A program made the position numbers and the translations under genes. From NCBI GenBank assembly GCA_965245735.1, contig CBDFAX010000030.1, forward strand, positions 1 through 21,899: a stretch of 21,899 bases of DNA, read 5' to 3'. The first letter of the stretch is position 1, and each line of letters begins with the position of its first letter. The notes beneath the pieces are model-generated. The model had not been told where the DNA came from and made no database searches. It saw nothing but the letters and a program-made list of their open reading frames with translations. This document shows positions 6,818 through 13,143 of this stretch, one piece after another. This stretch comes from Abiotrophia sp965245735 (GTDB lineage: Bacteria; Bacillota; Bacilli; Lactobacillales; Aerococcaceae).

Positions 6818-8116
6818 ATGTTCCGCAAGCTGCGTTTCCAATTTATCGCCATTACGACCTTGGCCATCACCCTCATCCTCATGACCCTGGTCGGCGTCAT
6901 CAACACGGTCCGCTACCTGCAGACCGAGCACGATATTCAGGCCGTGCTAGACTTGTTGACGGAAAATAACGGGACCATCCCCGACACCAATGAGAACCGC
7001 CAGACCTTTGACCGCCAGTTTGTCAGCCAGGGGACCCTCTATAACTTTAACTACTTTAGCGCCCGCATCAAGGCCAACGAGGCCATCATCAACCCGGGCA
7101 CGGCCAACCACCTGACCTCGGAACAAATTCAAGGCTTTGTGGATCAGTCGGGCCTGCAATCCTTCCGTGATCGGGGTTACCTGGAAGAAGACGGGCGCTA
7201 CTTCTCCTATCGCATTAGCCCCGTTTCCGAGACGGAACGCCTAGTCGTCTTCTTCGAGACCACCCAGGCCTTTCGCGACCGTTGGACTCTCTTGGTCCTG
7301 TCCATCCAAATCGCGGCCATCTGCTGGCTGGCCTTTGTGGTGGTGGTAACCATTTTCTCTGGCCTGGCCATCCGGCCCTTTGTCCGCAATTACGACAAGC
7401 AACGTTCCTTCATTACCAATGCGGGGCATGAACTCAAGACGCCACTGGCGGTCATTGCAGCCAATAATGAGTTGCAGGAGCTACTGACCGGCGAGACTGA
7501 GTGGACCCAGAGCACCAAGGATCAGGTCAACCGGCTGGATCATTTGATCGCTAAATTAATCCGCCTTGCTCGGCTAGAAGAACGCAAAGACCAGGCGCCT
7601 GTGACGGTGGACTTTAGCCAACTGGTCCAAGGGGTCTCCCACAGCATGTCGGCCCTCTGGGAGCAAGAAGGCCTGCATTATGAGGCCGACATTCAAGACG
7701 GCATCAGCCTGCAGGGGGTGCCCGACGACCTCTATGAGCTGGTCAGCATCCTCCTGGACAATGCCCGTAAGTACTGCGACCCTCAGGGAACGGTGCGCCT
7801 GCAACTGGCTAACTACAAGCCTTGGCTGAGAAAGGGGCGGGCGGTCTTGACCGTCTCCAACGATTATGCAGCCGGCCAGGGTCAGGACTACCGCCTCTTC
7901 TTCGACCGCTTCTATCGGTCCGACCAGTCCCGCACCCGCCAAGTGGTTAGCCAAGAGGGGGCTGAGTCAGACTCGACGCCAGCAGGTGGGGGCACCAGTC
8001 CCGCCCAGGGCTACGGCATCGGCCTGTCCATGGCCCAAAACATTGTCAGCCTGCACCGGGGCAAGATCAGCGTCCACTACAAGGATGGGGTCATCCGCTT
8101 TGTGGTTAGCCTCTAA
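6818..8116 (+). CDS. Sensor histidine kinase (RelS-like by context)
   Basis: 432 residues. One membrane helix at about 10-30, an extracytoplasmic sensor of about 120 residues, and a second helix at about 157-184. The dimerisation domain has His204 in NAGHELKTP. The ATPase domain has Asn315 in ILLDNARKY, an F-box FFDRFYRSD (361-369) and a G-box GYGIGLS (399-405). No clear HAMP domain fits between helix 2 and His204: only about 20 residues separate them. The G1 box is weak (VSNDYAAGQG). A Ser/Gly/Pro-rich linker of about 25 residues separates F- and G2-boxes. The ATG is 2 bp after the regulator stop. No terminator is visible behind it. Confidence 0.9.
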   Translation: MFRKLRFQFIAITTLAITLILMTLVGVINTVRYLQTEHDIQAVLDLLTENNGTIPDTNENRQTFDRQFVSQGTLYNFNYFSARIKANEAIINPGTANHLTSEQIQGFVDQSGLQSFRDRGYLEEDGRYFSYRISPVSETERLVVFFETTQAFRDRWTLLVLSIQIAAICWLAFVVVVTIFSGLAIRPFVRNYDKQRSFITNAGHELKTPLAVIAANNELQELLTGETEWTQSTKDQVNRLDHLIAKLIRLARLEERKDQAPVTVDFSQLVQGVSHSMSALWEQEGLHYEADIQDGISLQGVPDDLYELVSILLDNARKYCDPQGTVRLQLANYKPWLRKGRAVLTVSNDYAAGQGQDYRLFFDRFYRSDQSRTRQVVSQEGAESDSTPAGGGTSPAQGYGIGLSMAQNIVSLHRGKISVHYKDGVIRFVVSL

Positions 8117-8199
8117 AGCTCATTTTGAAAGAGTCTGCCTAGCATCCTGGTAAAGGCAATCAAAGACCATAAGGAAATCGAGGTTGAGGAGTTAAAATC

Positions 8200-8817
8200 A
8201 TGATGGAAACTAGACCTGACTTTGATAACATTACATCCTTTGACCAGTTTAATAAATACTATTGGTATCGTGAGGAAATTTCACAGATATGCAAGTCCTT
8301 AGGATTAGAATATAGAGGGACTAAACAGGAACTCAACCACATTATGGAAGAGTACTTCAAAGGCCATTTAATTAAGAAATCGCCAAGAAAAAAGGTTAAG
8401 AAGCAAGTTGAAAATATTACCTTAGACAGTCCCTTACTTGAATGTGGTTTTTCCTTTAATGCCAAATTCAGAGAATATTTCGCTGCTTTAACGGGGATCT
8501 CGCCCTTTAAATTTACTGCGGATATGGCGACTGCCTGGCGGAAAGTAAAAAGCGAACAGGATAGCAAGTTTACAATTCGAGACTTGCTGAAGGTCTATGA
8601 CGGCCAATCCGATTATGCCAAGTATGATCATTCTGTATGTCAATGGAATCAGTTTTTGAAGGATTTCTGTGCCGATAAAAATAGTAGTCACTACTCAAAC
8701 AAATTAAAAGTAGCGGCCATTCTCTGGAAAGAAGTGAGAGATTCAGACAAGGAAAAAATCTATTCAGAGAATCTCTTAACTGACTATGAAGATAAGTTAA
8801 AAGACTATCACCAGTAG
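8200..8817 (+). CDS. SAP-domain / DUF6434-type protein of unknown function
   Basis: 205 residues, probably cytoplasmic. Residues about 10-60 (around FDQFNKYYWYREEISQICKSL) resemble a SAP-type helix-extension-helix. A basic linker follows (KKSPRKKVKK, 59-68), then a region around 73-185 resembling DUF6434 (TLDSPLLECGFSFNAKFREYF and a later ILWKEVRD). SAP folds often bind DNA; the function of this family is not known to me. The start is ATG 8200 behind TTGAGGAG; ATG 8203 is equally possible. It is clearly AT-richer than the relP operon before it, which suggests separate acquisition. No own promoter was recognised. Confidence 0.7.
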   Translation: MMETRPDFDNITSFDQFNKYYWYREEISQICKSLGLEYRGTKQELNHIMEEYFKGHLIKKSPRKKVKKQVENITLDSPLLECGFSFNAKFREYFAALTGISPFKFTADMATAWRKVKSEQDSKFTIRDLLKVYDGQSDYAKYDHSVCQWNQFLKDFCADKNSSHYSNKLKVAAILWKEVRDSDKEKIYSENLLTDYEDKLKDYHQ

Positions 8818-8847
8818 GCAAGGCCCAACTTATTAAATCTAAGACAG

Positions 8848-8940
8848 AACAGTAAAGCAAAAATCAACTGCACCCCATAATTTGGACAATAAAAAATCCA
8901 ACTTATGGGGTGCAGTTCAAAAGCTTTACTGTTTTTTCTT
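8848..8940 (+). terminator. Terminator of the SAP gene, interrupted in its loop
   Basis: Outer arms AACAGTAAAGC (8848-8858) and GCTTTACTGTT (8923-8933) are perfectly complementary over 11 bp and are followed by a T-rich tail to 8940. Between them lies a 50-bp palindromic element with TCA on both sides. Without the element and one TCA, the loop would be 11 nt and A-rich, a canonical terminator. The composite can still fold, with the element as an apical hairpin. Confidence 0.75.
8867..8916. mobile_element. 50-bp insertion-sequence remnant or mini-MITE
   Basis: Terminal inverted repeats of 20 bp with one mismatch: left begins ACTGCACCCCATAATTTGGA, and the right end is the complement of ACTGCACCCCATAAGTTGGA. 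Only about 10 bp lie between them. TCA flanks both sides (8864-8866 and 8917-8919), a 3-bp target duplication. The end sequence and duplication length look like IS3-family (IS150-type) ends, from memory. It sits in the loop of an older terminator. It encodes nothing. Confidence 0.65.
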
Positions 8941-9091
8941 TGCCTAAAAGGCTTAAGGAAGAAGCCCCTATCCATATTGACCCAAGGCTGACTGGGAGCC
9001 AGGCGCCAGCACAATCTAGTCAAGAGTCTGACCGTCTGCTCGCTCCTCATCTTAGCCCTAGGCCCACCCTCAGGATTGGTTCTAGAATAGC
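8941..9091. other. Intergenic stretch before apbE
   Basis: No gene is recognised. A short GCCT-AAAA-GGC hairpin lies at about 8942-8952, and the rest shows no repeat or RNA structure that I can support. With the preceding terminator and following promoter it completes the gene-free interval 8818-9159. Confidence 0.5.
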
Positions 9092-9120
9092 TTGTGAAAA
9101 CGCTCTAAGGGTGCTATAAT
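9092..9120 (+). promoter_or_regulatory. Promoter of the apbE-nfr operon
   Basis: TTGTGA at 9092-9097, 17-bp spacing, TATAAT at 9115-9120 with TG at 9112-9113 (extended -10). It resembles the relP promoter in its TGnTATAAT core. The leader to the TTG start is about 33 nt. Confidence 0.85.
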
Positions 9121-9159
9121 AGGAGTGGATGTTTGTATAACACGGAGGGGAGTGGTGAA

Positions 9160-10080
9160 TTGCCTTATATCAAACGTATCATTCATTTGATGGGTGCGAC
9201 AATCGCCATTTCACTGGCAGACTCGGAAGATCCGAGCCTCCTCGATGCGGTGGAAGAACGTCTACATACCTATAATATGCGCTTTAGTGCCAATGATGCG
9301 CGCTCGGAGCTCATGCAGGTCAACCTGCAAGCAGGCTTGGCCCCAGTGACCGTCCACCCCGAGCTCTTCGAGCTCATTCAACTGGGACGGACCCACAGCC
9401 TAGCCCCTGGTAGCCATCTCAATATCGCCATAGGGCCCTTGGTCCAAACCTGGCGGATTGGCTTTAAAGATGCCCGCGTCCCAAGCCCACAGGAAATTCA
9501 AGCGGCCTTGGCTCTCACGGACCCAGCCAATATCCTCATGGATGAGGACAAGCTGGAAGTCAAGTTAGCCTTGCCCGGCATGAAGCTAGACCTTGGCGCC
9601 CTAGCCAAAGGTTATATTGCTGACCGCCTTAAGGATTTCTTGTTAGCCCAGGGAGTCCAATCAGCCTTGATTGACTTAGGCGGTAATATTCTGACCATTG
9701 GTCAGAATCAAGACCGGCATCAAGCTTGGCAGATTGGCATTCAGAATCCCTTGGCGGCACGGGGCCAACACCTCATGGTCCTACCTATTGTGGACCAGTC
9801 GGTGGTGACCTCAGGTATCTATGAGCGGACCCTATCGCGCGTAGGCCAGACCTACCACCACATTTTGGATCGTCAGACGGGTTATCCTATGACCAGCCCT
9901 CTTGCCAGCCTGACCATTATTGCCCAGCATTCCGTCGATTGCGAAATCTGGACAACCCGCCTCTTCGGCGACATGCCAGCGGATATCCTGGCCCAGGTTG
10001 AGGCGCAAACCGGTCTCGAGGCTGTCTTAGTCACCCAAGACCAACACATCTACCATACTTCCGGTCTCAAGCGAGACTGA
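9160..10080 (+). CDS. apbE: FAD:protein FMN transferase (ApbE)
   Basis: 306 residues. ApbE enzymes attach FMN from FAD covalently to Thr or Ser in a flavinylation motif of target proteins. Visible signatures: MKLDLGALAKGYIAD (141-155), IDLGGN (171-176), VVTSGIYER (215-223), HHILDRQTGYP (233-243) and a DCEIWTTRLF block near 260-269 where Mg ligands lie. There is no signal peptide or lipobox, so the enzyme should be cytosolic, unlike exported ApbE lipoproteins. The TTG at 9160 is chosen because GGAGGGG lies 9 bp upstream and the product then starts like other ApbE proteins (MPYIKRIIHLMGATI); an in-frame TTG at 9133 lies before that site. The natural substrate is probably the tail of the protein at 10744-11991. 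Confidence 0.93.
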   Translation: MPYIKRIIHLMGATIAISLADSEDPSLLDAVEERLHTYNMRFSANDARSELMQVNLQAGLAPVTVHPELFELIQLGRTHSLAPGSHLNIAIGPLVQTWRIGFKDARVPSPQEIQAALALTDPANILMDEDKLEVKLALPGMKLDLGALAKGYIADRLKDFLLAQGVQSALIDLGGNILTIGQNQDRHQAWQIGIQNPLAARGQHLMVLPIVDQSVVTSGIYERTLSRVGQTYHHILDRQTGYPMTSPLASLTIIAQHSVDCEIWTTRLFGDMPADILAQVEAQTGLEAVLVTQDQHIYHTSGLKRD

Positions 10081-10107
10081 ACATTCTAAGTATAGAGAGG
10101 AACACTT

Positions 10108-10716
10108 ATGACAAAATTTATTGCACTTGTTGGGACTAACTTCCAACGTTCCACTAACCGTCGTTTGCTTCAATATATGCAGAAGCATTTTGCTGATAAG
10201 GCAGAAATCGAACTCGTTGAGATTCAAGATATCCCACTCTTCAACAAACCAGCTGACAAGCAAGTTCCAGAAATCGTTAAGGAAATTGCCGCTAAAATCG
10301 ACGCTGCAGATGGGGTTATTATCGGGACACCTGAATACGACCACGCCATTCCAGCAGTCTTAATGAGCGCCTTAGCTTGGTTGTCTTATGGGATTTACCC
10401 ACTTTTGAATAAGCCAGTTATGATTACCGGGGCTTCTTACGGGACTTTAGGTTCTTCACGGGCTCAATTACAATTACGTCAAATCCTGGACTCCCCAGAA
10501 TTGAAGGCTAACGTCATGCCTGGTTCAGAATTCCTCTTGTCACACTCCTTACAGGCCTTTGACAAGAAGGGCAACCTGATTGACCTAGACACCATTAAGA
10601 AATTAGACGCCATCTTCGATGATTTCCGTTTATTCGTGAAGATTACGCAAAAGCTGAAAAGCGCGCAAGATCTGCTCCATAAAGAAGCGGAAAACTTTGA
10701 CTGGGAAAACCTATAA
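10108..10716 (+). CDS. NAD(P)H-dependent FMN reductase, short form (Nfr1-like)
   Basis: 202 residues of the flavodoxin-like NADPH-dependent FMN reductase fold. The phosphate-binding loop is VGTNFQRSTNRRL near 8-20. The flavin/nucleotide motif is TPEYDHAIPAVLMSALAWLS near 73-92, followed by PVMITGASYGTLGSSRAQ. It would reduce free or bound flavin with NAD(P)H. It begins 27 bp after apbE with GAGAGGAAC as ribosome site and no separate promoter that I can see. Codon use is highly biased (CCA, CAA, TTC, AAC), typical of strongly expressed genes. A two-gene flavin reductase (nfr1/nfr2) is known in Lactobacillus johnsonii as an H2O2 source. This copy has no C-terminal flavinylation motif. Confidence 0.88.
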   Translation: MTKFIALVGTNFQRSTNRRLLQYMQKHFADKAEIELVEIQDIPLFNKPADKQVPEIVKEIAAKIDAADGVIIGTPEYDHAIPAVLMSALAWLSYGIYPLLNKPVMITGASYGTLGSSRAQLQLRQILDSPELKANVMPGSEFLLSHSLQAFDKKGNLIDLDTIKKLDAIFDDFRLFVKITQKLKSAQDLLHKEAENFDWENL

Positions 10717-10743
10717 CATACGTGACGAGAAGGGAAGAAAACT

Positions 10744-11991
10744 ATGAAATTTGTCGGACTTGTTGGTTCAAACGCTGAACAATCCTATAACCGTAAATTA
10801 TTAGAGTTTATCCGCCGGGAATTCAAACTCAAATTCGAATTAGAAGTGTTGGAAATTGATGAAGTACCTCTCTTCAATCAAGAGAGCAAATGGGACGATA
10901 GCTTCCAACTTCGCTTGCTTTACAACAAAATCACACGTGCGGATGGGGTCATTATCGCAACCCCAGAACACAACCACACCATTACGGCAGCCTTGAAGAA
11001 TGTCTTGGAATGGTTGTCTTATGAAGTACACCCATTTGAAAGCAAACCAGTTATGATCGTAGGGGCTTCCTACCATGATCAAGGGACTTCACGTGCCCAA
11101 GTTCACCTCCGTAAGATCTTGGACGCGCCAGGGGTTAACGCTTATACCTTACCGGGGAATGAATTCCTATTAGGTAAAGCCAAAGAAGCCTTCGACTTGA
11201 ACGGTAACATCACCAACGAAGGCACGGTTAAGTTCTTAGGCACTTGCTTGGATAACTTCGTTAAGTATGTGGAGGTCGTTTCTAAATTGAAGAAACCAAA
11301 ACCAATCGAACCTGAAGACTTAGATGTAACCAACCCAATCGCTACCACCATCCAAGGGGTGGATCCAGACGATCCAGAATGGGTAGAAAAAGCAGCTGAA
11401 CTCGTAGGGGCAGTCTCTGGCGATACTTACGTTAAGTTAGACCACGGGATTCTGACTGTTAACCAAATCGACATGTTCCTTAAGGCTATGCCTTTCGAGT
11501 TGACTTATGCCGATGACAACAACCAATTCCTCTACTATAACAACGCTCACCAAGATCCTAACACTATGTTCGCTAAACGCGTGCCATCTCAATCAGGTAG
11601 CCGCTTATCAACCGTTCACAACTCCTTGCCAGCTGCCCGGATGAAGAACGTTGAGTGGGTAGTTGGGGTCCTCCGTAACGGTGACCAAGAGTATGTACGG
11701 ACCATCGTACCTGGTTCACCTGAAGGGGTTATTAACACCCACAACTACCAAGCCATGTACTACCCAGATGGGTCTTACGCAGGGATCAACGAGATCGTCT
11801 TCAACTTCCAACCATGGTTAGACTGGTACTTACAATCTACTGGTCAACGCTTAGTTGGCGGTAACGGCAGTGTGGCCCCTGGCCCACACGGTGGCGGCCA
11901 TGCCGATGCGACTTCTGGTGCTTCTGATGCTCCAGACAGCCACGGCGGTGGTGGCGGCCATGCTGACGCTACTTCTGGCGCCAGCAACTAA
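10744..11991 (+). CDS. FMN reductase–PAS fusion with tandem flavinylation tail (Nfr2-like)
   Basis: 415 residues in three parts. Residues 1 to about 190 repeat the FMN reductase fold of the previous gene (VGSNAEQSYNRKLL; TPEHNHTITAALKNVLEWLS). Residues about 228-370 (from KLDHGILTVNQIDMFLKAMP) resemble the PAS-like domain found in DUF438 proteins. Residues 371-415 form a Gly/His-rich flexible tail containing HADATSGAS twice (386-394 and 406-414). DATSGAS fits the ApbE acceptor pattern D-x-x-(S/T)-G-A-(T/S), predicting FMN on Ser394 and Ser414. The gene is in one operon with apbE and nfr1, has biased codons like nfr1 and ends at a strong terminator. Likely role: cytosolic NAD(P)H-driven electron transfer through covalent flavins to an unknown acceptor, possibly oxygen. 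Confidence 0.88.
   Translation: MKFVGLVGSNAEQSYNRKLLEFIRREFKLKFELEVLEIDEVPLFNQESKWDDSFQLRLLYNKITRADGVIIATPEHNHTITAALKNVLEWLSYEVHPFESKPVMIVGASYHDQGTSRAQVHLRKILDAPGVNAYTLPGNEFLLGKAKEAFDLNGNITNEGTVKFLGTCLDNFVKYVEVVSKLKKPKPIEPEDLDVTNPIATTIQGVDPDDPEWVEKAAELVGAVSGDTYVKLDHGILTVNQIDMFLKAMPFELTYADDNNQFLYYNNAHQDPNTMFAKRVPSQSGSRLSTVHNSLPAARMKNVEWVVGVLRNGDQEYVRTIVPGSPEGVINTHNYQAMYYPDGSYAGINEIVFNFQPWLDWYLQSTGQRLVGGNGSVAPGPHGGGHADATSGASDAPDSHGGGGGHADATSGASN
11899..11985 (+). repeat. Duplicated flavinylation-motif coding repeat
   Basis: Two 27-bp segments (11899-11925 and 11959-11985), 60 bp apart, encode the identical nonapeptide HADATSGAS. Six of nine codons differ, all synonymously, including TCT versus AGC for the final serine. 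The peptide, not the DNA, has been conserved. Confidence 0.9.
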
Positions 11992-12008
11992 TTAAGCCTA
12001 AGCAAAAG

Positions 12009-12038
12009 GCGCCCGACTCAGTCGGGCGCTCTTTTTTT
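12009..12038 (+). terminator. Rho-independent terminator of the apbE-nfr operon
   Basis: Perfect 9-bp GC-rich stem GCGCCCGAC/GTCGGGCGC with loop TCA, then TC and seven T residues. Confidence 0.95.
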
Positions 12039-12053
12039 GTATTTGTGGCATAT

Positions 12054-12077
12054 AAAAAATCCCTGCCGCAGCAGGGA
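12054..12077 (-). terminator. Terminator of the AraC-type gene (minus strand)
   Basis: On the minus strand the stem TCCCTGC/GCAGGGA with a 4-nt loop is followed by a run of T (A residues at 12054-12059). It faces the plus-strand terminator just upstream, separating two convergent genes. Confidence 0.88.
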
Positions 12078-12101
12078 TAAAAGTCAAGATAGGCCGTCGC
12101 C

Positions 12102-12917
12102 TTATAGTGGCACCGTGTTAGCTGAGTAGCGTTTGCGGTATTGGGAAGGCGTACAGTGGTTGTTCTCCTTGAAGGTCTTGGAGAAGTGAGAAGGTGAGTG
12201 GAAGCCAACCCGGTCTGAGATATCAGAGACGGTAATGTTAGACTTAGCCAATAGCTTCTCTGCTTCTTCTAAGCGAACGTGAATCAGGTAGTCAATTGGT
12301 GACAAGCCAGTTTGTTGCTTGAAGAGACGGATCAGGTAGTATTTATTGATATCCACCAAGTCAGATAACTCTTCCAAGGTAATCTTCTTAGAATAGTTCT
12401 TGCGGATATAATTTTGGAGCACGTCAATCTCATTGTGCTTAGCTTGGAGGCTAGCGTCCTTGATTGATAATTCGTTGTGACGTAAGAGATGAATCATCAC
12501 ACACTCAATCAACTTTTTCATGATGAGGTCGGAACCGCGGAAACGGTTGGACTCTTCAATCAGAGCCAAGTCCAAGTAGTATTTGAGAGTTGGGTTAGGA
12601 TGAGATGCCACAAATAATTGTGAGCTAGAGTTGGCTTCCTGTGAGGAAGTGAAGACAACACCGGATAGGGCAATGCAGATCCAGTCAATCTTCCGAATTG
12701 GATCAAGGGTAATGGTGGTGCCTGGGTTCAGGATAATGACATCACGTTTTTTGATCTCGTGTTGTTCATATTCTGAGTGACAAATACCCGCGCCTTTGTT
12801 AACATAGAAAATTAATAAATCTTCTGATGCTATTTTGTGATGCTCGTTGGCAGGTAATTGCTGAGTTGTAATCGAAGTTAGCTTGACTGATGCAGAATTT
12901 ACATTCGAAATATACAT
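12102..12917 (-). CDS. AraC-family transcriptional regulator
   Basis: 271 residues. The N-terminal part (about 1-150) is a cupin-like sensing domain. The last 100 residues carry two helix-turn-helix motifs: ITLEELSDLVDINKYYLIRLFKQQTGLSP and ITVSDISDRVGFHSPSHFSKTFKENNHCTPSQYRKRY. This layout is typical of regulators of sugar metabolism in Firmicutes. The start follows AGGAGA on the minus strand. It is transcribed away from galM across a 226-bp region and towards the nfr operon. Control of the galM-alcohol dehydrogenase pair is the simplest guess. The effector is unknown. Confidence 0.92.
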   Translation of the reverse strand: MYISNVNSASVKLTSITTQQLPANEHHKIASEDLLIFYVNKGAGICHSEYEQHEIKKRDVIILNPGTTITLDPIRKIDWICIALSGVVFTSSQEANSSSQLFVASHPNPTLKYYLDLALIEESNRFRGSDLIMKKLIECVMIHLLRHNELSIKDASLQAKHNEIDVLQNYIRKNYSKKITLEELSDLVDINKYYLIRLFKQQTGLSPIDYLIHVRLEEAEKLLAKSNITVSDISDRVGFHSPSHFSKTFKENNHCTPSQYRKRYSANTVPL

Positions 12918-13020
12918 AAAAGCAATCTCCTTTCTGTTTTTGAGCGAACGTGCAATGTTCTACTATAATAATACACCATTTAAATTAGAATTGGAACCCG
13001 TACCATTGAGTTTCACATTA

Positions 13021-13036
13021 AATTTTAATTAAAATT
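13021..13036. promoter_or_regulatory. 16-bp perfect AT palindrome between araC-type gene and galM
   Basis: AATTTTAATTAAAATT is its own reverse complement. It lies in the divergent intergenic region, about 45 bp upstream of the galM -35. It could be an operator or only AT-rich promoter DNA. The region also has TATTAT (minus strand) as a possible -10 for the AraC-type gene, with a poor -35. Confidence 0.35.
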
Positions 13037-13080
13037 ATCCAAAATATTGGTTAGCAGGCCAAGTTCCATGATTTTTGCTG

Positions 13081-13110
13081 TTGTCTCATGGTGCTAAAAA
13101 GTGGTATAGT
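13081..13110 (+). promoter_or_regulatory. Promoter of galM-adh
   Basis: TTGTCT (13081-13086), 18-bp spacing, TATAGT (13105-13110). Transcription would start inside the cre-like site that follows. Confidence 0.6.
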
Positions 13111-13115
13111 TATAT

Positions 13116-13129
13116 TGTAAACGGTTTAA
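13116..13129 (+). promoter_or_regulatory. Candidate cre site (CcpA operator)
   Basis: TGTAAACGGTTTAA matches the catabolite-responsive consensus TGWNANCGNTNWCA at 13 of 14 positions. It overlaps the predicted transcription start of galM, the usual place for CcpA repression. Confidence 0.6.
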
Positions 13130-13143
13130 CGGAGGAATTCAAG

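Noticed and set aside
7574..8153. Frames of 95-126 codons overlapping the histidine kinase
   Set aside because: GC-rich shadow frames; the kinase motifs H, N, F and G are all in the other frame.
8259..9050. Minus-strand and plus-strand small frames over the SAP gene and the following intergenic region
   Set aside because: They overlap the SAP gene or the terminator hairpin, with no ribosome site and no recognisable domain.
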